A DNA stretch of 39,563 bases, taken from Acidobacteria bacterium RIFCSPLOWO2_02_FULL_61_28. Its GTDB lineage: Bacteria > Acidobacteriota > Terriglobia > 2-12-FULL-54-10. Numbering within the stretch: the first letter of the stretch is position 1; each line of letters opens with the position of its first letter. Location of the stretch: NCBI GenBank assembly GCA_001767035.1, contig MEKR01000158.1, positions 3,559 to 43,121 of the forward strand, given 5' to 3'. Under the pieces are notes generated by a model. That model did not search any database. It was not told the DNA's origin and worked only from the letters and a program-made list of their open reading frames with translations. Both the position numbers and the translations under genes were made by a program. Shown piece by piece: positions 8,559 through 17,265 of this stretch.

Positions 8559-9338
8559 TTACAAAACCCGGGCCTCGCGCTGCAATTTTTCTACCAGTTT
8601 GGCCGCAGCCTCTTTCGGAGGTCCTTCGATGAACTCTGTCTTCTTGGTCTTAACCGGAACATAAATGCGGCGTAGCTGGTTCCGGGCTGCGGCCTCGTCG
8701 GGCTTCACTCCCAGCTCTGCGGGCGTGACGCGGCGGATTTCTTTCGTCTTGGCCGCCTTAATGCCTTTGAGCGTGGCGTACCGCGGCTTGTTGATGCCGG
8801 ACTGAATGGTCAGCAAGGACGGCAGCGGCATCTCGACCCACTGGAACCACCCGCCCTCGAGTTCGCGCTTCACTTTGAGGCGGCCGTCAATGACTTCGAC
8901 TTCCATAATGATGGTGGCGTGCGGCAATCCCAGCAGTTCGGCCAGGATGACGCCGCTCTGGGCAAACCCGAGGTCATCGGATTGGAGTCCCGTCAAGACC
9001 AGATCGAACGCCTCGGAGCGGACCGCTTCCGCGATGAGCTGCGCCGTGAAGAAGCTGTCGAGTTTCGAGCCGGAGTCATCGTCAATATGGATGGCGCGGT
9101 CCGCGCCTTTCGACAGCGCCTCGCGGATCGCCTGCTGAACGCGGGCCGGGCCGACGCTCGCCACCACCACTTCGCCGCCGTGTTTCTCCTTCAGGCGCAA
9201 GGCCTCTTCGAGCGCGAATGCGTCCGGCTCATTGGTTTCGTAGCTCAAATCCGCGTCTCGAATCCAGGTCGAGTCCTCCGTCAACCGCAACGGAGAGTCT
9301 TTGGCGGGAACCTGTTTGACGCACACCAGGATTTTCAT
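8559..9338 (-). CDS. etfB: Electron transfer flavoprotein beta subunit
   Basis: The protein has 259 residues from ATG 9338 (MKILVCVKQVPAKDSPLRL), a length typical of EtfB. The AMP-binding region includes DLVLTGLQSDDLGFAQSGVI followed by LAELLGLPHAT, the family signature. It pairs with EtfA. AGGAAAG lies upstream of the chosen ATG; a TTG-started extension to 9380 adds residues with no family match. It lies 111 bp downstream of fabF on the same strand. Confidence 0.96.
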   Translation of the reverse strand: MKILVCVKQVPAKDSPLRLTEDSTWIRDADLSYETNEPDAFALEEALRLKEKHGGEVVVASVGPARVQQAIREALSKGADRAIHIDDDSGSKLDSFFTAQLIAEAVRSEAFDLVLTGLQSDDLGFAQSGVILAELLGLPHATIIMEVEVIDGRLKVKRELEGGWFQWVEMPLPSLLTIQSGINKPRYATLKGIKAAKTKEIRRVTPAELGVKPDEAAARNQLRRIYVPVKTKKTEFIEGPPKEAAAKLVEKLQREARVL

Positions 9339-9449
9339 GGGAAGCTTTCCTGTCTCAGCAAAGGATTTTGATCGGTCCAAATCAGCTGCGGAAGACCCAC
9401 CGGCACGCCGCTCTCAGCCGAGCCGCGCACGGACGACAGCCGGGGATCG

Positions 9450-10691
9450 TCACTCCGTATACCGCTTGAACAAGAGGGTGGCGTTGGTGCCTCCAAATCC
9501 GAAGGAGTTGCTCAAGACGTATTCCACGCGGGCGGGCCGGGCCTGGTTGGGCACGTAGTCCAGATCGCAGTCCGGGTCCGGGATCTCGTAGTTGATGGTC
9601 GGCGGCAGAATCTGGTCGCGCAGTGCGAGAACAGAGAATCCGGCTTCCAGTCCTCCGGCGCCTCCCAGCAAATGCCCGGTCATAGACTTGGTGGAGCTTA
9701 CGGGCAACTTGTAGGCGTGTTCCCCGAACAGGCGCTTGATCGCCAGCGTTTCCAGCTTGTCGTTAAAGGGCGTAGACGTGCCGTGGGCATTGATGTAGTC
9801 CACCTGTTCCGGGTTGATCTTGGCGTCGGCCAGGGCGTTCCGCATGGCCCGGTAGGCCCCGTCGGCGTCCTCGGAAGGCTGGGTAATGTGGAACGCGTCG
9901 CCGGACATGCCGTAGCCGACGATCTCGGCGAGGATCGGCGCTCCGCGGCGGCGCGCGAATTCCAAATCCTCCAAGATGAGGACACCGGCTCCCTCGCCGA
10001 TAATGAAGCCGTCGCGCTCCTTGTCAAAGGGCCGGCAGGCGCGCGCGGGCTCGTCGTTGCGTGTCGAGAGGGCGCGCATCGCGGCGAAGCCCCCTACGCT
10101 CATGGGCGTGATGGCCGCTTCCGAACCGCCGCAAATCATCACGTCGGCGTCGCAGCGGGCAATCACTTTGAAGGCGTCGCCCACGGCATGGGCACTCGAC
10201 GAACAGGCCGTGCAGGGTGCCGAGTTCGGCCCCTTGGCGCCGTGCCGGATCGAAACATGCCCGGCCGCCAGGTTCACAATCGAGCCTACGATGAAGAAAG
10301 GCGAAATCTTGCGAGGGCCGCCTTGCATTAGCGCCGTGTGTTCGCGCTCGATCACATCGAACCCGCCGATGCCGGAGCCAAGAAACACGCCCGTGCGCTC
10401 CGCGAAGTCCGGTGTGATCCGAAGATTCGCGTGCTGGAGGGCAAACTCCGCGGCCGCCAGGGCGTACTGGATAAACATCCCCATCTTCTTCAACTCTTTT
10501 TTCTCGATGAATTGAAAGGGGTCGAATCCCTTGACTTCGGCGGCGATCTTGCAGGCAAATTCGGTCGCGTCAAAGCGCGTAATGCGGCTGATGCCGGACT
10601 GGCCGGCCAGGATGGCTTTCCAGGTCTCCTCCGTGCCGATTCCGACGGCGGAAACCAAGCCTACGCCGGTGACCACGATTCGTTTGGCCAT
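9450..10691 (-). CDS. fabF: Beta-ketoacyl-ACP synthase II
   Basis: This 413-aa condensing enzyme extends acyl-ACP with malonyl-ACP in type II fatty-acid synthesis. The thiolase-fold catalytic triad is visible: Cys in APCTACSSSAHAVGDAF, His in YINAHGTSTPFND, and His in STKSMTGHLLGGAGGLEAG. It ends with NSFGFGGTNATL, the standard C-terminal glycine-rich loop. ATG at 10691. The acyl carrier protein gene lies 125 bp upstream on the same strand, the usual acpP-fabF order. Confidence 0.97.
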   Translation of the reverse strand: MAKRIVVTGVGLVSAVGIGTEETWKAILAGQSGISRITRFDATEFACKIAAEVKGFDPFQFIEKKELKKMGMFIQYALAAAEFALQHANLRITPDFAERTGVFLGSGIGGFDVIEREHTALMQGGPRKISPFFIVGSIVNLAAGHVSIRHGAKGPNSAPCTACSSSAHAVGDAFKVIARCDADVMICGGSEAAITPMSVGGFAAMRALSTRNDEPARACRPFDKERDGFIIGEGAGVLILEDLEFARRRGAPILAEIVGYGMSGDAFHITQPSEDADGAYRAMRNALADAKINPEQVDYINAHGTSTPFNDKLETLAIKRLFGEHAYKLPVSSTKSMTGHLLGGAGGLEAGFSVLALRDQILPPTINYEIPDPDCDLDYVPNQARPARVEYVLSNSFGFGGTNATLLFKRYTE

Positions 10692-10816
10692 GCTGCGCGC
10701 TCCCGAGGACCTGCCCCCTCAGACGGTGAGGCTTGTCCGAAACCCTCGTCTCCAATTTATCCCGGTTATCCCCGTGGTAAGGGTGGATGCAATCCGATTT
10801 CCAGTCGGGCGGGGAC

Positions 10817-11056
10817 TTACGACTTCGAGTGTCCCTGGATGTAGTCTATTGCCTGGCGGACCGTCAGAATCTTTTCCGCATCCTCTTCCGGGATTTCGAT
10901 GTCGAAGGCTTCCTCCAAGGCCATGACCAGTTCCACGGTATCCAGGGAATCGGCCCCCAAGTCATCCACAAAGGAAGCGGTGGGCGTCACTTCCGCCTCG
11001 TCCACTCCCAATTGCTCCACAATGATCTGCTTCACCTTCTCCTCAACAGAGGCCAT
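10817..11056 (-). CDS. acpP: Acyl carrier protein
   Basis: This 79-aa acidic protein has the phosphopantetheine attachment motif [19 protein letters not shown] (the Ser of DSL). It carries growing acyl chains to FabF and the other fatty-acid synthase enzymes. The ATG at 11056 is preceded by AGGGGAGGAACG, a strong ribosome-binding site. The leader contains a closed stem structure (see the entry at 11095). Forms an operon with fabF. Confidence 0.98.
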   Translation of the reverse strand: MASVEEKVKQIIVEQLGVDEAEVTPTASFVDDLGADSLDTVELVMALEEAFDIEIPEEDAEKILTVRQAIDYIQGHSKS

Positions 11057-11094
11057 CGTTCCTCCCCTTCATGATGTAATGAATCCGAAGCCCT

Positions 11095-11182
11095 GCCCTC
11101 CGGCGACTTGGCTCGCCACTTGCAGGCTCTGGGCCACAACGTGGCTCCGGAGGGCCCCCCTGAGAGAACTCTGCTGATTCTA
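11095..11182 (-). promoter_or_regulatory. acpP promoter and structured leader
   Basis: A -10 candidate TAGAAT (plus 11177-11182, - strand) predicts a transcript start near 11170, so the acpP leader would be about 115 nt. Inside it, GCCCTCCGG (11095-11103) pairs perfectly with CCGGAGGGC (11147-11155). The closed region holds two smaller hairpins, GCGA/TCGC and CCAC/GTGG, giving a three-way-junction-like fold. No -35 box is convincing. The rest of the gap (11183-11457) shows nothing I can name. Confidence 0.4.
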
Positions 11183-11457
11183 TCCTCAGGACAGTCTTTC
11201 TCGTTGTCCGGTCGCCGGGCGATTGGTGCTCCGGCACTGGTTCCCGCAGCGAGAAGGAAAACAATGATTGTAGCGGCGACCTCAGGGCGCGGTCAAGTGC
11301 GCCGGGGAACCGCAGTCGGCCCGGCTACCGTGTCGGGCGGCAGGGGCGGGAGAATCTTACGCCACCAACATGGACCTTCCGACGGTTACCTTGCGAAGGA
11401 GCAGGAGAAGAAAAACAACATTCCAGATAGGTCCTGGCTCCGGCAGCCAACTTGGTC

Positions 11458-11790
11458 TCAGGCGCGCTGAAGTCGCTGCTTCCGAGCAGGGACAAAGCGA
11501 ATCTCAAGCCGCCGATCCAGGGCAGCCGCGATGCGGCGCAACATCGCCAGCGAGTGGCCCTCGTAGTCGGCGTCTTCCAATCGGCAAATGACAGAGGCGG
11601 TGGTTCCCACTCGCTTGGCGAGTTCACGCTGGCTCAGGCTGGCTTGTGTCCGCAGCCGGTAGAGCAGCGCCGCGATCTCGGCGTTGAGCAGTTCCTGTTC
11701 GTAAGCGGCTCGCTGCTCGGGATCGTCGCCAACGTAACGGTCGTAGGCATGTTGAAGTGCCCCTGATCTGGCCGGTTTCTTGCTAGCCAT
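11458..11790 (-). CDS. HigA-like XRE-family antitoxin
   Basis: This 110-aa helix-turn-helix protein has LYRLRTQASLSQRELAKRVG, continuing TTASVICRLEDADYEGHSLAML, an XRE HTH of the kind found in antitoxins of Gp49-type (HigB) toxins. ATG 11790 is favoured because GGGAGGTG lies 5-6 nt upstream; a GTG at 11796 that overlaps the toxin stop is the alternative. It is the second gene of a toxin-first pair and probably binds the inverted repeat in front of the toxin. Confidence 0.85.
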   Translation of the reverse strand: MASKKPARSGALQHAYDRYVGDDPEQRAAYEQELLNAEIAALLYRLRTQASLSQRELAKRVGTTASVICRLEDADYEGHSLAMLRRIAAALDRRLEIRFVPARKQRLQRA

Positions 11791-11792
11791 GT

Positions 11793-12182
11793 TCACCTCC
11801 CACCAGAGAAAGTGTGCGTCTCAGGCGCATGTTCAAATTGGCGCTTCTGTCCGAAAGCACGATCTATTTCAGCCGCGGGCACCTCGCGCTCCTTTTGCAA
11901 GCCGTGGGAAACCACGATTGCCTGAGTCTTGTGAAAGAAGTAGAGCATTCGATAGTGGACTCCCTGGAAGCTGGCCCGAAGCTCGTAAATGCCGTCCCGG
12001 AGGTAATCCGCCTCCGGTCTGCGCAGCTCATGCCCCAGCATCTCCAGCCGTTGAAGCCGCGCCAGGCATTTGAGCCGTGCTTTGGCAGGCAGCCCGTCCA
12101 GCCAATCCAGGAGGGGAACTCGCCCCTCCTCGTCCCGGCAGAAGATGATCTCGGTCGGCGGCAAATCCGGCTCCGACTTCAT
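11793..12182 (-). CDS. HigB-like (phage Gp49/RelE superfamily) toxin
   Basis: The protein has 129 residues from ATG 12182. TEIIFCRDEEGRVPLLDWLD, then KARLKCLARLQRLEMLGHEL and GIYELRASFQGVHYRMLYFF, follow the Gp49-like HigB pattern of ribosome-dependent mRNA interferases. The basic Arg/Tyr residues near the C-terminal strands are the likely catalytic region. A TTG at 12209 gives a longer frame, but that codon is inside a TTGACA -35 hexamer, so I reject it. The partner antitoxin gene follows immediately. Confidence 0.83.
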   Translation of the reverse strand: MKSEPDLPPTEIIFCRDEEGRVPLLDWLDGLPAKARLKCLARLQRLEMLGHELRRPEADYLRDGIYELRASFQGVHYRMLYFFHKTQAIVVSHGLQKEREVPAAEIDRAFGQKRQFEHAPETHTFSGGR

Positions 12183-12209
12183 GTTCGCAGGATTGCGAAC
12201 GGCTGTCAA
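12183..12209 (-). promoter_or_regulatory. Perfect inverted repeat and -35 hexamer before the first higBA-like pair
   Basis: GTTCGCA (12183-12189) and TGCGAAC (12194-12200) form a perfect 7-bp inverted repeat with a 4-nt spacer directly before the toxin ATG. A consensus TTGACA (plus 12204-12209, - strand) lies just upstream. The repeat would block RNA polymerase, so it is a good candidate operator for the HTH antitoxin. The -10 box is unclear. The gap 12210-12413 shows nothing else I can name. Confidence 0.55.
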
Positions 12210-12413
12210 GCACGCTGGAGGATGTGTAGCCGGGCAACCGCAGGCGGACGCGCGTCTGAGGGCGAACGCTTCGAACCGCCGACAGATGGTAGTTCGCCCG
12301 CGTTAACCCATTGAGTTGCAATAGCCCGATTCTGTAATCAACTGAAAAATGTCGGGGATGAAATCAATTGGAGGCGGAACTACCATCCGCCCGTACTTGG
12401 GAGATCGGGTTCT

Positions 12414-13919
12414 TCAACCTTCTTTCTCGTCCTCCGAGGCTAACGCCGTCCGAAGGAACTCCCCCGTGGGATCGAGCAGCAAGTGTACTTCTCTTAGATC
12501 TTCTTTCCCTGCCAGCACCAGCATTGTGTCTCCCGCTTCAAGAACCGTACCGCCTCTGGGAACGATGAAGTCATCATTTCTGCTTAGCAGAACAATCAGG
12601 GCGGACTTCGGCAGTTGCAGGTCAACGATCTGCTTGCCGATTACAGGCGATATTTCCGGAATTGCGACCTCCACCAAATCGCTCCCCGTCTTTCGGCCGG
12701 GCACGAATTCGAGTGGATAGTCGCGCTTTGCAGCTAGGAGTGCTTTCAGGCCGAGCCACCTGGCCACCAGAGGTAGGGATGTTCCCTGGAGCAGAACAGA
12801 GGTCAGCACAATGAAAAAGACCACGTTGAAATAGAGGTCTGCATTGGATACCCCCGCAACAAGGGGGAACGTTGCTAAGATGATCGGAACAGCTCCGCGC
12901 AATCCGACCCACGAAATCATCAGTCGATGTCGGAGGCCCATCTTCCAAAAGGCGAGACTGACGAAGACGCTGACGGGTCGAGCAACAAACATGAGAAAAA
13001 ATGAGATGAGAAGCCCTGCCTCAGCAACAGGGAACAGTCGCGAAGGAAAGACCAGCAAGCCCAGGGTAAGGAACATTGCAATTTGCATCAACCAAGCAAG
13101 GCCATCGTGAAAGCGCACCAAGCTGCGCTTGTGAATGAAGTCGCCATTCCCCATTACGATCCCAGCCAAGTAGACAGCCAGAAAGCCGTTGCCTCCCAGG
13201 AAGGAAGCAAGCCCGTACGTGAGAAGTGCCCAGGCCAGCGTCATGACAGGATAGAGACCCTCAGTTTCAAGCTGGAGCCGATTTAGGAGGAGGATTGCCG
13301 CTCTCCCCATCATGTAGCCCAGCACAAAACCCAGCACCATCTGCAAAAGAAACATTGGCACTAGATCGAGCACAGAGTCGCGGGGTTGCGTAAGAAGCCG
13401 TAGGAGCGCGAGGGTGAGAAACACGGCCATCGGATCATTGCTGCCGGATTCCAATTCCAGCAGCGGTCTTGTACGGCCTTTCAGACTGGCCCCGCGGGAG
13501 CGGAGTATGGCGAACACCGCAGCCGCATCCGTAGAGGAGACGATGGAACCCAGAAGCAGCCCCTCAAGCCACGACAGGCCTAGCACGAAGCGGGCGAACC
13601 ACCCCACCAAGACTGCTGTCACGAACACACCCGCCGTGGAGAGGCTCAGCGCTTTCCACACCACGCCAGAAACGTTCGCCCAGTTCGTATCCAGCCCGCC
13701 CGCGAACAGAATGAGAGCTAGGGCTACGACGCCGAGGGTTTGAGCAAGCTGGGCGTCATCAAAAGGAATGCCTCCCGGACCTTCAGAGCCTGCCAGCATG
13801 CCAATCAAGAGAAACAGAACAAGGGAAGGCACACCGAGCCTGCTCGATGCTTTACTGGCCAACACGGCGACCAGCAGAAGCACTGATACAGCGATCAGGA
13901 GTTGTTCAATCGGAATCAC
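12414..13919 (-). CDS. NhaP2/CvrA-type K+(Na+)/H+ antiporter
   Basis: This 501-aa CPA1-type antiporter has about 12 hydrophobic segments over residues 1-390, with SSTDAAAVFAIL and the ion-binding ELESGSNDPMAVFLT motif (Asn-Asp). The C-terminus (about 405-495) is a TrkA-C/RCK-C regulatory domain: VEVAIPEISPVIGKQIVDLQ, then TVLEAGDTMLVLAGKEDL. Such proteins exchange cytoplasmic K+ or Na+ for protons. GTG at 13919, with AAAGGGA about 10 nt upstream. It stands alone between the higBA-like pair and a small zinc-ribbon gene. Codon use seems less GC-rich than its neighbours. Confidence 0.92.
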   Translation of the reverse strand: MIPIEQLLIAVSVLLLVAVLASKASSRLGVPSLVLFLLIGMLAGSEGPGGIPFDDAQLAQTLGVVALALILFAGGLDTNWANVSGVVWKALSLSTAGVFVTAVLVGWFARFVLGLSWLEGLLLGSIVSSTDAAAVFAILRSRGASLKGRTRPLLELESGSNDPMAVFLTLALLRLLTQPRDSVLDLVPMFLLQMVLGFVLGYMMGRAAILLLNRLQLETEGLYPVMTLAWALLTYGLASFLGGNGFLAVYLAGIVMGNGDFIHKRSLVRFHDGLAWLMQIAMFLTLGLLVFPSRLFPVAEAGLLISFFLMFVARPVSVFVSLAFWKMGLRHRLMISWVGLRGAVPIILATFPLVAGVSNADLYFNVVFFIVLTSVLLQGTSLPLVARWLGLKALLAAKRDYPLEFVPGRKTGSDLVEVAIPEISPVIGKQIVDLQLPKSALIVLLSRNDDFIVPRGGTVLEAGDTMLVLAGKEDLREVHLLLDPTGEFLRTALASEDEKEG

Positions 13920-13997
13920 TGCGAAGAGTCCCTTTGAAAACTAATCGCCCCCATCCGGAATCGATCCCGGCTGGCGAGCAGCACTCTCTTCGTCGCC

Positions 13998-14180
13998 TTA
14001 GCCGCGGTCCGTCAGCGGGGGTTGCAGTTCTCGCGCGGTGAAAAGATGCCCGCACCTCTTGCAACAATATCGTCGACCGCTCCCAGCTTTACTGCTGACA
14101 ATCTGTTCCTTCCCGCAAGCCGAGCAGCGAAGCCGCTTTCCTTGCGCAGCGGCAATAGCAGCAATGTAGATTGGGTTCAT
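13998..14180 (-). CDS. Small zinc-ribbon protein
   Basis: This 60-aa protein has two cysteine knuckles, RCSAC (Cys19/Cys22) and CCKRCGHLF (Cys39/Cys42), joined by a basic linker, as in zinc ribbons. The N-terminus (MNPIYIAAIAAAQGKRL) is short and mildly hydrophobic. AAGAGGTGAG before the ATG at 14180 is a good ribosome-binding site, and TATACT (plus 14200-14205) about 19 nt before the ATG is a good -10 box, which supports a real gene. Function unknown; a nucleic-acid-binding or structural role is possible. Confidence 0.7.
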   Translation of the reverse strand: MNPIYIAAIAAAQGKRLRCSACGKEQIVSSKAGSGRRYCCKRCGHLFTARELQPPLTDRG

Positions 14181-14205
14181 GGTCTCACCTCTTGTTGGGA
14201 GTATA

Positions 14206-14529
14206 GCTTAGAGCAGCCTCGGGAGATGTGGAATTCATCCCTGAACAGGAGAAGGCCTTGTCTCCGTAACTCGGCTCGCGAGGGAAATTTCCGAGAAACA
14301 AACCACCCAAGGTTCCCTGAAGTGCCATTCGATTGAGTAGCAAGGACTTATTTTGGTCGCCATCGAAAACAATGGGTGCCAATGTCTACTATTTCCGCAA
14401 TTTCAGAGGTGGGGCTCTTTGTGGGCTCCGCAGCCATTATGTTCTTGAGGAATTGACTGAGAACGGGACTCCAAGTCTTTTAGAGACATGGCGGCCTGGA
14501 ACGGCATCGGACTGCCGACACCAGCGTTT
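14206..14529. other. Gap without recognisable gene
   Basis: This stretch of about 320 bases upstream of the zinc-ribbon gene holds only short overlapping open frames with unlikely composition on both strands. Apart from the promoter-like bases at its edge I see no palindromic element, RNA gene or protein-coding signal. Confidence 0.5.
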
Positions 14530-15498
14530 TCAGGGCTGGAGGAAGAAGTTGGAATCGGTGGAAATGGCCTGCTCGCCCACGCGGTCACGGATGGCGATTC
14601 GCAACGTGTACATTCCGGGCTTGGGATCGTCCAGCTTCAAATCGAAGGTCGTGGGAAGGCTGCGCGGTGGATAGAAGCTCTGCTGCTTCGTCTGCACGAC
14701 ATTTTCATGGATGACGATTACTCTTCCTTCGGAATCCAATACCGCCCAATCCTGTTCCACCCAAACCTCTTTTTCAGGGGAAACCCGGAAACCGACAATC
14801 TTGTAACGAACGTAGATCGGATTTCCCGCCGGGAAGTAGCGCCGGGAATACCACGGGCCGCTCTCGGAGCTGGCGTATTCGATCTGCTGAATCTCGAGCG
14901 ATGCGGCGGGTCGAATCGTCTCCCCTCGCACCCGAACGGGAACGCTCAATGTGGTTTCCTCGTCTCCCTGGGCGTCCTTGACACGAAGTTGAATCTTGTA
15001 TTCTCCGTTGGGCGCATAGGAAGGAACCGCACCGGACCACCGGATTTTCGGACGCCACTGTTCGTCGCGGGGACCCAGCAGGACATCCACTTCTCCGTTC
15101 TCACCGGGCAGAACCAAAACGTCCTGAGGGTCTCGCAGTTCCGCTTCATACAACAGCCGCACCCGCTCTTCCGGGACTGCCCCCTCGCTCTCGACGTTCC
15201 GGCGTTCGAACCCCTCCACGCGGAAGGTCAGAACAATTTCCCCTCCGGCCCGCATCGTCAGGGAGTACCGCACATCTCCGTGCTCATCTTCGAACTGGAC
15301 ATCCACGATCCGAAGCCCTCGGCCCTGCTTGGGAGCCGGAGCCTGGAGCGATCCCGATGCCCACACGGAAAGCAGAATGATCCAGGCAACCACCAGAACC
15401 CCACTCAATTCGTAGGGAACGGCCGAGGGCTTCTTTCCGGTTCGCGCTTCAAAACGCCGGCAGCCGGAACGGGATTTGCACCAGAACTTCCAGATCAA
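14530..15498 (-). CDS. Membrane-anchored beta-rich hypothetical protein
   Basis: This protein of up to 322 aa has one N-terminal membrane segment (about residues 30-50, LSGVLVVAWIILLSVWASG) and then an extracytoplasmic part. That part looks like two or three beta-sandwich repeats, with recurring alternating strands such as EIVLTFRVEGF, PNGEYKIQLRVKDAQGD, PIYVRYKIVGF and PGMYTLRIAIRDRVGEQ. I do not recognise the family. Its start overlaps the 3' end of the TonB-family gene by 50 bp, so it is coupled to it; a later TTG start just before the membrane segment is possible. It may work with the TonB-like protein at the envelope. Confidence 0.75.
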   Translation of the reverse strand: MIWKFWCKSRSGCRRFEARTGKKPSAVPYELSGVLVVAWIILLSVWASGSLQAPAPKQGRGLRIVDVQFEDEHGDVRYSLTMRAGGEIVLTFRVEGFERRNVESEGAVPEERVRLLYEAELRDPQDVLVLPGENGEVDVLLGPRDEQWRPKIRWSGAVPSYAPNGEYKIQLRVKDAQGDEETTLSVPVRVRGETIRPAASLEIQQIEYASSESGPWYSRRYFPAGNPIYVRYKIVGFRVSPEKEVWVEQDWAVLDSEGRVIVIHENVVQTKQQSFYPPRSLPTTFDLKLDDPKPGMYTLRIAIRDRVGEQAISTDSNFFLQP

Positions 15499-17239
15499 CG
15501 GGATCCCCTTTCTTGCGCGCGGGCTGGAATTGCCAGAGGGTCAGCGCTTGCACGGCGCTCAAGTCGAGCCGCGGGTCCAGGCTTTGCACCACAGCGATGT
15601 TCGAAACCGTGCCGTCCCGAAGAATCCGCGCCGCCAGGGTCACGCTGCCCTCGACCCGCTCGCGAATCGCCGCAGGTACATACTGGGGGTCCACTTTCTT
15701 GACGGCCACGGGAGAGGAAATCTCCGCCTCTTCTCGCGCTTCGGTCCCGTTATTTCCCAGTTCGGCAAAACGCAGAATCCAGCTTCCGGAACCGCTGCTC
15801 AGGTTCGGCATGTTGATCGAGACGGTATAGACGCGCCGGTTGCCGAAAAATCCCGGCTCCGGCATTTTGCCTCGGGTCATCTCCGGCAGCAGCGATGGCC
15901 GCGCCGCCCGCGCCAGAAGCGCCTTGAGGTCTCCCGCCGGCTGCGACGGAGAAGGAACCGCGGAAGGCGACGGAACAGCGCGAGGTTCCGGCGGGTTCGG
16001 CACGGTAGGAGCGGCCATCGCGGGCGGCTTATCTCCGTCAACCAAAAGATTTGGCACACGAATGTCGGCCAACTGTTGGCCCTCCAACTGCGGAGGTCGG
16101 GGTTCTTCCGCAGTTCTCCTCGTCCGCGATCGAGCAGCGTCGCTTTCGGTCCCCAGAGTTCTCCCGGAATTCTCGGTACCTTCGGGTGAGACTGCAAATT
16201 CGCCCGCACGGTTGCCCAACGGCACATTCACCTCCTCCCGTTCGGGGGGCGGGGCGGGGGCTACTCCGACGGCAACCAGAGTTGGGAGCGCGGCGGAATC
16301 CGCACGGGGACTGACCTCGGGCGGCGGAGGAACTGGGATGGACAGGGAAACGGCCGGAGCCGGCATTCGGGGAACGCGGATTTGCGCCAACTGCTGTTGC
16401 GTCTCGGCGACCACGGGCGGCGGCGGAACGGGCAGCTTGGGGAGTTCGGAAACCGTTACTTCCGGAGCGGACACTTCGGGCAAGTTCAGTTTCGGCGGAA
16501 CAGGAGTGGGAGCAGAGACAACGGGAACAGGCAGCTTCGGAACACGGACTTGCGCCAACTGCTTTCGCCCCTCCGCAACCGACGGCGGCGGCGGAACAAT
16601 CGTCGGCGACCAGGCCACGATGTTGGGGATGCGAACCTCCTTCGGAAGCTGCACCCGGGGCGCTTCCGGCTGCACGATGGTTTGCCGGGAATTATCGGGC
16701 TGCGGCGGTTTGGAAATCATCCTCTGGACGGGATGAAACTCCAAGCGGACACGCGCCGGAGGGCGCGGGACCTTCCTCCGGACGGGCGGCTTCGGCTCCA
16801 GCGGCGAGATGGCAGGGAGCCGGTCGTTCTTAACATACCAAATGATTCGCCGCTCGACGCGGGGGACCTCCACCGGCGAGACTTCCCGCACAGGACTCGA
16901 ACGCGGCAAGGGGTCACTGATCCAGAAGGTGAGCACGACCACATGCAGCAGCACGGATTCGAGCAGCGGCCGCGTGGGAAAGCTTCCGCGCACGTAGGCG
17001 CTGCGGAACATCCAGGCAAACTGCCAGCTTGTGGCTGGCGTGGGGGAAGCGGAGACGAACTCCGCCAGGTTCGAGCCGATGCGGCGGAACACAGACCCGC
17101 GCGGAAGCTCGGCAAACGTAGGGATCGGGGGTGGCTTCGGCGGGCTTACCACAGGCGGAGCGAGAAGCCCTTCCATTCGGAGCCAATCCCTTAAAGAGTT
17201 CGTGCCACCACTGCTCATAGCGTTCCCCGCGACCGACAC
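15449..17239 (-). CDS. TonB-family protein with repeat-rich proline linker
   Basis: This 596-aa protein has an unusually long N-terminal cytoplasmic part (about 90 aa), one membrane segment (about 92-110, SVLLHVVVLTFWISDPLP), a long Pro/Val linker, and a C-terminal TonB domain (about 505-596) with YVPAAIRERVEGSVTLAARI and SAVQALTLWQFQPARKKGDP. The linker repeats the unit QLAxIRVPxLP at about 228-238, 284-294 and 389-399. TonB proteins transmit membrane energy to outer-membrane receptors; no ExbB, ExbD or receptor is in the window. Starts: GTG 17239 after GGGAG, or ATG 17218 after CGGGGA. Confidence 0.88.
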   Translation of the reverse strand: MSVAGNAMSSGGTNSLRDWLRMEGLLAPPVVSPPKPPPIPTFAELPRGSVFRRIGSNLAEFVSASPTPATSWQFAWMFRSAYVRGSFPTRPLLESVLLHVVVLTFWISDPLPRSSPVREVSPVEVPRVERRIIWYVKNDRLPAISPLEPKPPVRRKVPRPPARVRLEFHPVQRMISKPPQPDNSRQTIVQPEAPRVQLPKEVRIPNIVAWSPTIVPPPPSVAEGRKQLAQVRVPKLPVPVVSAPTPVPPKLNLPEVSAPEVTVSELPKLPVPPPPVVAETQQQLAQIRVPRMPAPAVSLSIPVPPPPEVSPRADSAALPTLVAVGVAPAPPPEREEVNVPLGNRAGEFAVSPEGTENSGRTLGTESDAARSRTRRTAEEPRPPQLEGQQLADIRVPNLLVDGDKPPAMAAPTVPNPPEPRAVPSPSAVPSPSQPAGDLKALLARAARPSLLPEMTRGKMPEPGFFGNRRVYTVSINMPNLSSGSGSWILRFAELGNNGTEAREEAEISSPVAVKKVDPQYVPAAIRERVEGSVTLAARILRDGTVSNIAVVQSLDPRLDLSAVQALTLWQFQPARKKGDPVDLEVLVQIPFRLPAF

Positions 17240-17265
17240 CGCTCTCCCGGAGGGACCTCACCAGG

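Noticed and set aside
13955-13990. tRNA T-arm-like sequence (GGGATCGATTCC on the - strand)
   Set aside because: Lacks the TTC of a T-loop and no acceptor, D or anticodon arm can be drawn around it.
14185-14382. 65-residue frame upstream of the zinc-ribbon gene
   Set aside because: No ribosome-binding site, no recognisable pattern, and it overlaps the promoter region of the zinc-ribbon gene.
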